Source of the DNA: Streptomyces sp. NBC_01460
Lineage (GTDB): Bacteria; Actinomycetota; Actinomycetes; Streptomycetales; Streptomycetaceae
Assembly (NCBI RefSeq): GCF_036227405.1
Contig: NZ_CP109473.1
Location: forward strand, 1,054,001-1,118,000
Direction of reading: 5' to 3'
DNA length: 64,000 nt
Notes under the pieces: model-generated
What the model saw: only the letters and a program-made list of their open reading frames with translations
Databases searched by the model: none
Told to the model about the DNA's origin: nothing
Translations under genes and position numbers: made by a program
Shown here: piece after piece, positions 26,015-34,990 of the stretch
Layout: every line of letters starts with the position of its first letter
How positions within the stretch are numbered: the first letter of the stretch is position 1

Positions 26015-26527
26015 ATGCCTGTAACAGGAACTCCGGTAAGCCCGGAGGAGTCAGAAATCCCGGAGACCACAGAGATTTCCGAGGCCCGGTACGACCGCGG
26101 CATCGACCGCAAGGGCATCGCCGTCGCGGCGGCGATACTCCTCGCGTGCGGCGGGTTCGTGGCGTACGGAGTCCTGGACCCCGAGGAAGCGCGGTCACCC
26201 CGGCAGGCCGTGCCCGCCGCCAGCGTGACCTACGAGGTACTCGGGGAGGGCACGGCCGACATCTCCTACCGCGGTCCGAGTGCAGCGAGGGCGACCGTGG
26301 TCACGAACGCCCGTCTCCCGTGGAAGAAGACCGTGAGCGTCCCCCTCGGTGCTTCCTCGATCGTCAGCGTCACCCTCGGAGAGAACGGGGGAACGGCCAG
26401 CTGCACCCTCGCCGTCGGCGGCAAGCACATCCAACGTGGCACCGCCATCGGCTCCTTCGGCCGGACCACTTGCAGCAGTGAACTTCTCGCACCCGCAGTA
26501 TCCTCAGCCTCCGAAGAAGCCACGTGA
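26015..26527 (+). CDS. MmpS-like single-pass membrane protein
   Basis: ATG 26015 with GGAAAG upstream gives 170 residues. An acidic N-terminal tail (PEESEIPETTEISEARYDR) is followed by one membrane helix (IAVAAAILLACGGFVAYGVL, about 38-57) and an outer domain. That domain contains VTYEVLGEGTADISY, NARLPWKKTVSVPLG and GGTASCTLAVGGKHIQRG, the strand pattern of MmpS-family accessory proteins. Its TGA overlaps the GTG of the next short frame. No MmpL partner is nearby, so the role is unclear. Confidence 0.75.
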   Translation: MPVTGTPVSPEESEIPETTEISEARYDRGIDRKGIAVAAAILLACGGFVAYGVLDPEEARSPRQAVPAASVTYEVLGEGTADISYRGPSAARATVVTNARLPWKKTVSVPLGASSIVSVTLGENGGTASCTLAVGGKHIQRGTAIGSFGRTTCSSELLAPAVSSASEEAT

Positions 26528-26836
26528 AAGCACAGTTCCCCTTCCGCCTTGCGGCTGGGGTCGCCGGGTCGCTCGCGTCCCTCGGGCTCGTCCTCCTGCC
26601 CCGGGCAGCCGCGGCGATCTCGAACGCCGAGGGCTTGCGACGCATCGCATCGGACGGGCCCGATCCCGTGCGGTGGTCCTTGTCCGCGCGCCCCACAGAA
26701 CAAATTTTCTGCCCCACGACTCGTCACTCGGCCGAGACCAGTCGGCAGAGGTCCCGCTCTCCGTCGGCGCGAGGGCCGGCGTGCCTCCCGTACAGCCGCC
26801 CGACTCACCTTCGCCTCCGGTATACCCCTCGAACGG
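26524..26836 (+). pseudogene. Secreted-protein N-terminal remnant overlapping the MmpS-like stop
   Basis: GTG 26524 overlaps the previous stop (GTGA) and begins VKAQFPFRLAAGVAGSLASL with a clear signal peptide ending AAAA, then ISNAEGLRRIASDGPDP. After about 55 codons the composition becomes Arg/Ser/Pro-rich, unlike a secreted protein, and beyond 26836 the frame is antisense to the anti-sigma gene. I read it as a coupled secreted-protein gene that has lost its 3' part. Confidence 0.4.
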
Positions 26837-27559
26837 CTACCCGTGCTTTCCGGAACTGCGGGCGTGCTCGGCACTCTTATCTCGTGAAGGAGAGGCCGTC
26901 GGGCGCTCCTTCGGCTGCTCCGGCGGCCCCGTCCTCTTGGCCGGCTTTCCAGGCGATGACGGAGCCGTCCCCCCTGCACCGGAGAGCGCGGCGCAGTAGG
27001 ACTCCACGCCAGACTCTCCTCCTGCGGCATCGGCCAGTTGCTGAAACGCCTTACCTCGGTGCTTGCCGTTTCCTTTACCCCACGCCTGGCACAGCGCCGC
27101 TTGGCTCTGGGATGCCGGAGCATGTGCCGAGGGCGACGATGTCGGTGGCAGACTTCTCCGGCCCGTCTCTTTCCGGCTACTGCCGGGGAGTCGCGGGGCG
27201 TCCACTCCTGGCGGCGGCTGGGGATTATCCACGACGTCGTCGGCCTCGCCGAACGGAACAGGTAGGGCACCGGTGCCGACCGCCAGCGCGACGCCGCCAA
27301 GAGTGACGGTCGCGAGTGCGGCACCGAGCGCCGTCTTGACAGAGGCAGAGGCAGAGGCTGGGGAACGGCGCGACGGGCGCCAGTCGTCACGCCTTCGGGG
27401 ACGCTGCGGGCCGATGTCTTCCGCAGCACGGGATTCCCGGAAGGCCGCGAGCGCACGCTCGGCTCCCTCTGGTTCGACGCGTCCTCGCAAGGCATCAGCG
27501 AGCGCACCGACCTCTGGCACGGAGAACGCCGCGTCGCCGTCTTCAGCCTTGCGTCTCAT
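26837..27559 (-). CDS. Putative membrane anti-sigma factor
   Basis: The protein has 240 residues from ATG 27559, overlapping the sigma-factor stop by four bases. The cytoplasmic N-terminal part (about 1-70: VPEVGALADALRGRVEPEG, ERALAAFRES) is followed by one membrane helix (VKTALGAALATVTLGGVALAVG, about 73-95) and a Pro/Ser-rich outer domain with LCQAWGKGNGKHRGKAFQQL and ESYCAALSG. The topology and coupling to the sigma gene are those of an ECF anti-sigma factor. There is no zinc HxxxCxxC motif in the N-terminal region, so it is not the ZAS type. Confidence 0.75.
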   Translation of the reverse strand: MRRKAEDGDAAFSVPEVGALADALRGRVEPEGAERALAAFRESRAAEDIGPQRPRRRDDWRPSRRSPASASASVKTALGAALATVTLGGVALAVGTGALPVPFGEADDVVDNPQPPPGVDAPRLPGSSRKETGRRSLPPTSSPSAHAPASQSQAALCQAWGKGNGKHRGKAFQQLADAAGGESGVESYCAALSGAGGTAPSSPGKPAKRTGPPEQPKERPTASPSRDKSAEHARSSGKHG

Positions 27560-28239
27560 GTCTCATCCCTCAGTGTGCCCGGCGCCACGGCTACGGTGCC
27601 TTCCTCTCGGCTCCCCGAGGTCAGCTGTTCGGCCAATCGTCTCAGCCCTCGGTAGGCCGCGGTCCGCACGGCACCCGGTCGCTTGCCCAGAACCCGTGCG
27701 GCAGCGGGCCCGTCCAGAGCGACCACCACGCGCAACAGCACCGCCTCCGCCTGATCCGGCGGCAACCGCGCGATCTGTGCGATCGCCCACTGTGTGGATA
27801 TCGACTCCAACACCTCATCCGCCGTGTCCGTCCGCCCGGGGAGTTCCAGGACGTCCCGCTCGATCAGTGTCGTGCGGGGGCGGCGCTTCTGCTTGCGAAG
27901 GTGGTCCAGCGCCCGATGCCGCGCGATGGTCGCCGTCCAACCCCGAAAACCAGCACCATCCCCCCGAAAACGCTTCAGGTCCCTTGCGATCTCCAGCCAG
28001 GCGTCCGAGGCGACGTCCTCGGCATCCTCCCCGACCAGCCCGCGCATGTACCCGAGGAGGCCCGGGTGCACGAGCCGGTAGGCAGTCGCGAAGGCCTCCT
28101 CATCCCCCTGCTGAGCTCGTGATACAGCCAATCCCAGCTCCGCGTCGTATGCCGAAGCACGACGCTGATCCCCACCCCTGCGCACACGTGCCTCTTCAAT
28201 CGTCCAAGAACCTTCCCCACTCCTTCTGCGCCCTGACAC
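27556..28239 (-). CDS. ECF-type RNA polymerase sigma factor
   Basis: The protein has 227 residues. Region 2 is at about 40-105: DEEAFATAYRLVHPGLLGYM, EDAEDVASDAWLEIARDL, FRGWTATIARHRALDHLRKQ. Region 4 is at about 140-200: IARLPPDQAEAVLLRVVVAL, GPAAARVLGKRPGAVRTAAY, RGLRRLAEQL. The 35-residue basic N-terminal extension makes the start uncertain; a start nearer residue 29 is possible. It is translationally coupled to the membrane protein that follows, which should hold it inactive until an envelope signal arrives. Regulon unknown. Confidence 0.9.
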   Translation of the reverse strand: MSGRRRSGEGSWTIEEARVRRGGDQRRASAYDAELGLAVSRAQQGDEEAFATAYRLVHPGLLGYMRGLVGEDAEDVASDAWLEIARDLKRFRGDGAGFRGWTATIARHRALDHLRKQKRRPRTTLIERDVLELPGRTDTADEVLESISTQWAIAQIARLPPDQAEAVLLRVVVALDGPAAARVLGKRPGAVRTAAYRGLRRLAEQLTSGSREEGTVAVAPGTLRDET

Positions 28240-28294
28240 ACAGAAATGTCACAGCCGCTGCCTGCACCGCTCCGGCTGAGATCCGGCGGTGAGC

Positions 28295-28747
28295 TCAGCC
28301 CGCCGGCTTCGTTGTGACACGCCCGTGAAGCAGTAAGTACATCTGCTGTACGGATTCTTCCGGTCCGACTGCGAACCGTTTCGACACCTTGCCAACCGGA
28401 TTCCATACGCGACCATCAGGCATCCGAATGCCCACCACTTGGCCGAAGAGCTCCTGCTGTGTCAGGTCGAAGTCCACCCACTCGGCACCAGCTCGCCGTA
28501 CGAACACCTCGCCCACGTAAGCCCCGAGCCAGAACAGCTCACGTGCCACGCTTGCCTGGTCCGGCCCAGCGGCACGGAGCCCATCGGTGATCCGATCCAC
28601 TACACGCAGGCTCGCAACCGAGTAGTCCAGAGGCAGCCGGTTCCGAACTGCCACCCTCCGGATGAACTCAGCTACTCCCTGCGGAACCTGACGTGCCAAC
28701 ACACGCTGTTTCTGCTCTACACCCGAACCCACTGCATCCCCCCACAC
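28295..28747 (-). CDS. Hypothetical protein, 150 residues
   Basis: It starts GTG 28747 and is soluble. The pattern SVASLRVVDRITDGLRAAGP, ARELFWLGAYVGEVFVRRAG, EWVDFDLTQQELFGQVVGIR, MPDGRVWNPVGKVSKRF, EESVQQMYLLLHG is a familiar small Streptomyces family with no characterised function known to me. It resembles small immunity-like proteins in size and in the G-A-Y-x-G-E-V core. It is near toxin genes but not adjacent. Confidence 0.65.
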   Translation of the reverse strand: MWGDAVGSGVEQKQRVLARQVPQGVAEFIRRVAVRNRLPLDYSVASLRVVDRITDGLRAAGPDQASVARELFWLGAYVGEVFVRRAGAEWVDFDLTQQELFGQVVGIRMPDGRVWNPVGKVSKRFAVGPEESVQQMYLLLHGRVTTKPAG

Positions 28748-28961
28748 CTCGTTCGGTCCCGGGGGCCCATCAGCGCCCGGAGAGGAACTCGCTCCCTCCT
28801 CCAGTCAAGCGAGACCGAGGCCGCTGACGTCACACCTCCACGTGGCGTAGGGGCAGGTGGTCCAGAGTCTTCGTGCCTGACGCCGCCCCCGTGATGTTTC
28901 CGCGTCGGGCGGCGCTCATGTACTGGGGCCCGGACACTCCGGCCCCCCTAGGAGGGGCAAA

Positions 28962-29903
28962 GTGCACATCAAACGCGCCGTACTGGCAGCAGCAATCGCC
29001 GGCGCAGCTGCTCTGTCGACAGCAGGGACCGCCACGGCGGAGCCGAGGACGGCGGCCAGCTGGATCATTGCCACCGGCTACTCCTCCGGCTCCCCTGCGC
29101 TGATCTCGCTCGACCCCGTGAACGGCAACGTCATCCGGACCTTCGCGCAGGACGCCGAGGACGGCGCCCTCTCTCCGAAGGACTCCGCCGCGGCGTACAT
29201 CCAGCGCGGCAGCACCTGCATTCCCCAGACCGAAGGCTGTGTCTACCCCCGGAACCTGGTGGTCGCTGACGGCGACGGCAGCGACCCGCACGTTCTGGTC
29301 CGAGGTATCGCGCCCGAAACCAACGAGGCCCCGTATGTCGGGCACCCCGACTGGTCGCCGGACGGTAAGCGGATCGTCTACTTCAGCCCACGCGGTCTGG
29401 AGTGGATCAGGAGTGACGGCACAGGACAGGAGGTACTCACGGCAGCAGGCGGCGCCGGCACCTTCTCACCCGACGGCCAGAGCATCGCCTTCGTGAAGGC
29501 CACCGCATACGAGACGCCCGACGGCTGGCAGTACGGCAGGGACGTCTGGGTCATGGACATCGCCACCCGGCAGATGCACCAGATCAGCACAGCCCGCGAC
29601 GCTGTGTCCACGCCCGTCGACTGGTCCCCCGACGGGCAGCGCATCGTCTACGTCACAGAGACCGGCCTGAACACGGTCGACGTGGTGACCGGCGCTGTCA
29701 CCGAGCTGCACAGCAGCTGGGTGACCTCCCTCAGCAGCGTCCAAGGCCCCGTCTTCTCGCCCGAAGGCACCCACATAGCCTTCTCTGCCACGGACGACCT
29801 CGAGTACACCCGCAGCACCTACGTCGCCGACGCGGCCGACGGAAAGAACCTGCGGGTCCTCACTGACCAAGCCACAACCCCGACAGACTGGCTGAGCAGG
29901 TAG
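28962..29903 (+). CDS. Secreted TolB-like beta-propeller protein
   Basis: GTG 28962 with AGGAGG ideally placed gives 313 residues. The signal peptide ends ATA (about residue 26). The mature protein carries PD40/WD40-like repeats: HPDWSPDGKRIVYFSP, GTFSPDGQSIAFVKA, VDWSPDGQRIVYVTE, PVFSPEGTHIAFSATDD. This is the blade motif of TolB and related periplasmic propellers. It is likely an extracellular binding protein; partner unknown. It ends in a hairpin at 29906. Confidence 0.85.
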   Translation: MHIKRAVLAAAIAGAAALSTAGTATAEPRTAASWIIATGYSSGSPALISLDPVNGNVIRTFAQDAEDGALSPKDSAAAYIQRGSTCIPQTEGCVYPRNLVVADGDGSDPHVLVRGIAPETNEAPYVGHPDWSPDGKRIVYFSPRGLEWIRSDGTGQEVLTAAGGAGTFSPDGQSIAFVKATAYETPDGWQYGRDVWVMDIATRQMHQISTARDAVSTPVDWSPDGQRIVYVTETGLNTVDVVTGAVTELHSSWVTSLSSVQGPVFSPEGTHIAFSATDDLEYTRSTYVADAADGKNLRVLTDQATTPTDWLSR

Positions 29904-29905
29904 CA

Positions 29906-29950
29906 GGAACGCCGGCCGCGGGCCCGGGGATACCTGCGGCCGGCCGTTCC
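29906..29950 (+). terminator. Terminator hairpin after the beta-propeller gene
   Basis: A 14-bp stem with one bulge (29906-29919 with 29936-29950) starts three bases after the stop. Confidence 0.75.
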
Positions 29951-30052
29951 GAGGTCGGCAAAACCGCCCGAGGGGGATGGGGCGCGACCGGGCCCGATGA
30001 GGTGCAGCAGGTACGACGTCGTCGACCACAACCCCGATGCGGGCACAGCGGT

Positions 30053-30099
30053 GCCGTCCCAGTCCGGACACCGGAACGGTGAGCCCGGCCTGGGACGGC
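30053..30099 (-). terminator. Hairpin after the amidase gene
   Basis: A perfect 10-bp stem (30053-30062 with 30090-30099) lies 13 bases beyond the amidase stop on the minus strand, with a long 27-nt loop. Confidence 0.65.
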
Positions 30100-30112
30100 G
30101 TGCTCCGAGCCG

Positions 30113-32392
30113 TTACCTGAGGTAGACCAAGCCATCGGTGGTGATGGCCGGGCGGCCGCTTGTGCCGACGACGACGATCTTGACGGTGTGCTTCGCGCTT
30201 GCGGTCCAGGACTTGGTCCAGATCGCGTCGCGGTACTTGGTGGTGGAGGACTTCAGGTCGACGGTGGCGGTCTTGACTCCGTCGACGTAGACATATGCCT
30301 GCCCTGAGGTGGAGGCGCGGGAGACCACCCAGGCTGCCGACCTTCCGGTGAAGGTCCAGGTGAGGCTCGCGTTCTTGGCGGAACTGGAGTAGGACTTTCC
30401 GCCCAGGTAGCTGGTGGACGACCTTGTGGTCCAGGTGCCGGACCGGGCGGCGGAAGTCTCCTGAAGGATCGTCGGGGTGCCGGCGACGGAGGCGGTCCCG
30501 GTGTTCCCGGCTCGGTCGTAGGCCGTCAAGGCCCAAGTCGTGGCCACGCCCGACTTCGCGCTGTGGGCGGCACCGTAGGTGGTCGGGCCGTATGTGGCGG
30601 ACACCGGTGCCGTCAGGCGGACTTCCTTCAGCGCGGCGTTGTCGGTCGCCTTCCAGCTCAGGGTGATGGGGACGCCGGTGGTGTTGACGGTTCCGGTGCG
30701 CAGGGCGAGGGCGGGCTTGGTGGTGAACGTCGGCGCGGTGGTCTCCGCGACCACGGTCGCCGTTGCTGTTGTGGTCGTCTTGCCGGACTGGTGGACCGCA
30801 CGGACGCTGATCTTGTGAGAGCCGACCGCGAGGGTCGCCTTGGCGGAGGTGGCCGTGCCCGCGGCGGTGGCGCCAACCTTGCCGTCGACGAGCAGCTCGT
30901 ACTTCGAGATCAATGAGGCCGGCGTAGTGGCCGACCATGTCACCGTGATGGGAGCCTTGGTGTAGTACGTCGTCCCGGACACTCCGGCACCGGTGATCGA
31001 CTTGATCGCCAGGCCGGTGACAGGGCCGGCGGTCCAGGAGCGGATCGTGCCGAGCTGGGCGTAGAAGGCGTTGCCGGGGCACTGCGTGTTGTAGCCGTCG
31101 CGGTGGCCATGGATGACCGGGAAGGACAGCTGCGCGCCCTTGGCCCAGGTCTTGCCGAAGTAGTTGAGGCCGCTGTCACCTGCGGTGAGAGTGGTGGTGC
31201 CTGCCGGGTCGACACCGTACTGGCCGAGCTTCCATGCGGCGATCCGGGCGACCGAGGTCATCGCGGCCAGGGGCGGTGCGGCGTCGGTGTAGGTGCCCAG
31301 AACCGAGATCCCCGTGGTTTCCGTGTTGAAGCCGTACGCGTGCGCGCCCAGTACGGGGCGGTCGATGCCGCCCTTGCGTCCCTCGTAGATCGTGCCGCAT
31401 TTGTCGACGAGGAAGTTGTAGCCGAGGTCTTTCCAGCCCAGTTGCTGAACGTGGTAGGCGTAGATGCCGCGCACTACCGCCGGGCCGTTGGCACAGGTGT
31501 AGGTGTTTGACTCGGCGGTGTGGTGCACCACCACGGCCTTGATCTTCCCGCCGGGCAGATACCCCGGTTCCTCCGGGCTGATCGACTCGTCCGCACCCCA
31601 GCCCGCACGTGACGTGATCGGCGGCTGCGGCGCTGTCGACGGCGGCGCGGGCGGCACGCTCACGGTCGGTACGGGGCTCGTCGTCGCGGAAGCGGACGGC
31701 GACGGCGGCGACGTCGAATCGCTCGGTGCTGGTGGCGTGGTGGGCTGCTCGCTCACCGGAGGCTCGGTGGGCGGCCCACTACTCGCAGGAGTCTCGGCTG
31801 GAGTCGTGCTCTGCGTCGGCTCACCCGAGTCGGATGGCGAATCCGTCGGCGTAGGCTCGCCGCTCTCGTCAACGGCGAACGCAGCAGGCTCCATGCCCGT
31901 GCCCTTGCCGCCTCCGGGATCGACCATGTCCAGACGCAAGCCCGCAGGCAGTCCTGCCGACGCCGACGCTCCCGAACGCACCCGTGCCTCGACACCGTTG
32001 GAGGCGCCGACCCACGCCGGCTCGGTGCCCCCGCGTACGGCACCACCCTCGCCCTGACCACTGTCGCCATCAAGCCGCATCCAGCGGGACCACTGCCCCG
32101 ATTCCACCGACCGCGTTCGCACCTCGATCGCGCCAGGGACGTGCAGTGCCGGATCCGTCCACGTCACCCCCACCATGCTGAACGGCTCTGCGTCCCGCCG
32201 CTCCAGGGCGGCGGACCGGCCGTCGTCGCTCGCGGCGAACTGCGCTGTCCTGGCATAGGCCTTGACCGGGCCCCGACTTTCGTCCGCTTGGACACCAGAT
32301 CCCGTACTGCCGGTGACCCCCTGGAAGACCAGCACTCCGGCCAGCCCCGCGACGGCCGTAGCCGCAGTCACCCATATTCGACGCTGCTTCAC
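30113..32392 (-). CDS. Secreted N-acetylmuramoyl-L-alanine amidase (PGRP type) with Ig-like tail
   Basis: The protein has 759 residues. A signal/anchor helix (about 8-28) precedes an N-terminal domain and a long Pro/Ser/Thr linker (about 175-265). The amidase_2/PGRP domain (about 265-445) opens with SRAGWGADESI. Zinc ligands are visible in VVVHHTAE and in VIHGHRDGYNTQCPG, with YNFLVDKCGTIYEGR and GAHAYGFN between them. The C-terminal 300 residues contain repeated beta domains (TTTATVVAETTAP, TDNAALKEVRLTA). It cleaves the amide bond between muramic acid and peptide in peptidoglycan, outside the cell. It is larger than plain PGRP amidases because of the added wall-binding-like tail. Confidence 0.88.
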   Translation of the reverse strand: MKQRRIWVTAATAVAGLAGVLVFQGVTGSTGSGVQADESRGPVKAYARTAQFAASDDGRSAALERRDAEPFSMVGVTWTDPALHVPGAIEVRTRSVESGQWSRWMRLDGDSGQGEGGAVRGGTEPAWVGASNGVEARVRSGASASAGLPAGLRLDMVDPGGGKGTGMEPAAFAVDESGEPTPTDSPSDSGEPTQSTTPAETPASSGPPTEPPVSEQPTTPPAPSDSTSPPSPSASATTSPVPTVSVPPAPPSTAPQPPITSRAGWGADESISPEEPGYLPGGKIKAVVVHHTAESNTYTCANGPAVVRGIYAYHVQQLGWKDLGYNFLVDKCGTIYEGRKGGIDRPVLGAHAYGFNTETTGISVLGTYTDAAPPLAAMTSVARIAAWKLGQYGVDPAGTTTLTAGDSGLNYFGKTWAKGAQLSFPVIHGHRDGYNTQCPGNAFYAQLGTIRSWTAGPVTGLAIKSITGAGVSGTTYYTKAPITVTWSATTPASLISKYELLVDGKVGATAAGTATSAKATLAVGSHKISVRAVHQSGKTTTTATATVVAETTAPTFTTKPALALRTGTVNTTGVPITLSWKATDNAALKEVRLTAPVSATYGPTTYGAAHSAKSGVATTWALTAYDRAGNTGTASVAGTPTILQETSAARSGTWTTRSSTSYLGGKSYSSSAKNASLTWTFTGRSAAWVVSRASTSGQAYVYVDGVKTATVDLKSSTTKYRDAIWTKSWTASAKHTVKIVVVGTSGRPAITTDGLVYLR

Positions 32393-32574
32393 GCAGCCCC
32401 ACCCCCAAACTGACTCGACTGGCTCGGCTCCTCACGGCCCCGAGCCGCATTACCGATAACGGACGACATCTGCCCTGGTCGCGAACGCGACACTGATGCC
32501 GTCCATGGATCTTTGGCGAGATTCACCCTCGGAGAGCGAGACGCCAAGTCACCCAATTTTTTGGCTTTTACCCG

Positions 32575-33324
32575 TCATCTCATGTCATGTGCCACCTGGA
32601 CCTGCGATTCCCCGCCCCGGCCGGACCGTCCGGCCATCACCTTGATGTGTTGCATGTGCGTGAGCGTGCGAACCAGTCGGACCGTGAGCACGGCACAGAC
32701 AATGTCGAAAACGTCGGAGAGCACGAGCAAGCCGATGCTTGCGTTTGTCCGGTCGATGGATTCGGCCGCTTCGTAGGACACGCCTCCGACCAGCGCGAAG
32801 AGGCCCTCGGCGAGCCAGAAGCCCCACCACAGATTGATGAGTCCATGGCCCGGACGGCTGGTTGTTGCTTGCGACTCCGCGGATCGGCTCGCGTTCCAGA
32901 TGTCCAGAGTGACCCGGCGCGGGAACCACAGGTTGACGACCGGGATGAGCCAGCCCCAGCCAGTCCAGCTGCGACCGTGTCGGTGAGCGCCGGGGGCGAA
33001 GACTTCGGCATTGTCGCGCAGGCGGTAGAGCCAGCACACGTAAACGATCCCCGTCGAGAGATAGAGCAAGCTCTGAAGCATGCCGGTGAGGTCGTAGTAG
33101 AGCTGTCTGTTGCCAGCGTGCGATACAGCGTCGAGGGCTGCCGCTGAGTCCGGCAGATCGCGCAGCAGGACGTACAGGTATCCACCCGAGGCGATGGACA
33201 GCATGTCCGTGATGATCACGGCGACGAGCAGAAGTGAGACGGCCACCCCCAGACCGACGGGTGAGCGCACCGCCGCGAGGTAGGCAGGCGCAGGTATGGG
33301 TGCGCCGTACGTGGTTGTGTTCAC
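32575..33324 (-). CDS. DUF4328 membrane protein
   Basis: The protein has 249 residues. About five hydrophobic segments are visible (SLLLVAVIITDMLSIAS, LYLSTGIVYVCWLYRL, GWGWLIPVVNLWFP, WWGFWLAEGLFALVG, LLVLSDVFDIVCAVLTV). The WLYRLRDNAEVFAPG and WTGWGWLIPVVNLWFPRR stretches are the DUF4328 signature. Function unknown. It precedes the amidase gene on the same strand with a 180-bp gap, so co-transcription is possible but unproven. Confidence 0.85.
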   Translation of the reverse strand: MNTTTYGAPIPAPAYLAAVRSPVGLGVAVSLLLVAVIITDMLSIASGGYLYVLLRDLPDSAAALDAVSHAGNRQLYYDLTGMLQSLLYLSTGIVYVCWLYRLRDNAEVFAPGAHRHGRSWTGWGWLIPVVNLWFPRRVTLDIWNASRSAESQATTSRPGHGLINLWWGFWLAEGLFALVGGVSYEAAESIDRTNASIGLLVLSDVFDIVCAVLTVRLVRTLTHMQHIKVMAGRSGRGGESQVQVAHDMR

Positions 33325-34002
33325 GGTTCATGCAGCGCTACCACCGTTCCAGGCGTCACACCCCCAGCCACTTCAGGTAGTACGAGGCACTCTGCTGCCA
33401 GGCTCCGCCAGACGGTTTCCGGCTGCGCGACGAGCCAGGACGGGCGTAACGCTGGGGGCCTGACCCCCGCGACTGTGTGTACTACCCGGGGACGCGCTTG
33501 GAAGCGCGATGGGGCCGTCGGAGCTCGGCACCCCGCCGTAAACCGGATCTACGGGCTCCGGGCGGGCCCCTGAGCTCGTCCGTTCCCAGCCGCCCACTCG
33601 GCAACGGCCGACCGCAAGGACCATCGCTGGCAGGGGCGAGCCCCACCTGGTCGATGCCGAGGCCGCAGACCTTACCTCGCTCGCGGGACATCAGGCCGAG
33701 GGACCGTGGAAGCATTCCTCACAGCCGTGGGATCGCCACACGACGCAGCGCGACGTTCGCGCTCTTCTGATCGCCGTCTTGGAGACCAGCGCCTCCACCG
33801 TCACTGGCCAGCACACGCGTTCTACTCGCTGCCGAGCCCGGCTGGACGGCCGAGACAGCAGCCCTGCTGCTTCACCTTGGCGATCTCGAACAGTTGCTGG
33901 CGACCGCTGAACGCAGGCCGACCACCCGTGACAGGAGCCCTGCCCTCGTACTCATGGCGGACTTTGCGGGCCGCCGAGTCCGTCCGATGCGGTGGTGGAC
34001 CG
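33325..34002. other. 678 bp of decayed sequence
   Basis: I found no supported gene. This is where the missing C-terminal part of the serine recombinase should lie, but its zinc-ribbon and coiled-coil pattern could not be read in any frame. Confidence 0.45.
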
Positions 34003-34930
34003 TCAGCCGGGCCCGGCCCCGGCCGACTGAGGCCGGGTTGTCGGACCAGGCACTGGCACCCACAGCCCCTCACTGAGCCTTACAGGATTCCCATCTTCGC
34101 CGAGCACCGGCTTGTGCTGGTGCATCAGGTAGCCGAGCGTGGCTTCGGATATGAGGATGTTCCTCAGACTCTGCGGGGCCCACGGCCGCCCTCCGGCAGA
34201 CTTGCCGTACATCATGGCCAGGTGGTCCGCGGGCGATGCCTCGCCCGCACGGTTGAGGCGGGCCGCTTCACTGCTGGTGGTGACGTTCTCGGGGTCGGCC
34301 AGGATGCGCCGGGCGACATCTCGGAGCACCTCGGAGGCATGCGGGTACAGTTCCACGTGGTCGACCTTGCCGCCCATGACCTTTCGCACGTACTGGAAGC
34401 CGTACCACGGCTTGCCCTTTGGCCGGCCGGCTGCCCTGATCTTGATCGTGGCGTCGCGGTTCCGGCGCTGGATCGCGCGGAGTTCCATCTGCGCGCCCCA
34501 GGCTTCCATGGTGAAGCGGTTCTCGTCGGCCGGGTCGTCCAGCTCCCACGGACCGTCGTGTCCGTACGTGACGAGCATCTTCTTCTCGTCCCGCATCTTG
34601 TATCCGGTGTTCAGGCAGTCGACGACGTTGCGGCCCAGCCGGTCCACGGCAGCCGCGACGAGACCGTCGTAGGGGCCCTCTCGTCCCGGAGCCAGGGGCC
34701 CAGCTTCGGGCGGAACACGGGGTCGGTGGCGCCCGAGACCTCCCAGTCGTCGGCCCAGCCGATGATGTGCGCGCCAACGGACGCTGCGGCTGTGAGGACG
34801 TTCTCCCGCTGACGCTCAGGGGACGACGCGCCAGCTCCACGCGCGACAGACGCCGCACGCCGAGCAGGCATTTGCCGCATCCGTCGTAGGGGCGTTCGAT
34901 CGCATATGGGGTCGTACCGTGCAAGATTCC
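34003..34930 (-). pseudogene. Large serine recombinase, frameshifted and C-terminally truncated
   Basis: Three frames together spell one protein. First RPYDGCGKCLLGVRRLSRVE (about 34900-34840) holds the putative catalytic-Ser strand. Then SPERQRENVLTAAASVGAHI, GWADDWEVSGATDPVFRPKL and GPWLRDE run to about 34680. After a shift by two bases, DRLGRNVVDCLNTGYKM, LVTYGHDGPWELDDP and the recombinase domain (AAGRPKGKPWYGFQYVRK, AEATLGYLMHQHKPVLGEDG) run to a stop at 34003. Large serine integrases are 450-600 residues; here only about 300 remain, so it is inactive. It lies 60 bp from the intact YjbQ-family gene's 3' end, where an integrase gene would sit in an element. Confidence 0.8.
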
Positions 34931-34990
34931 CTCCGTTCGCGCACGCATGGTACGGAGAATCGGCGGCACGACCCCTGGGAGCGATCTTGG

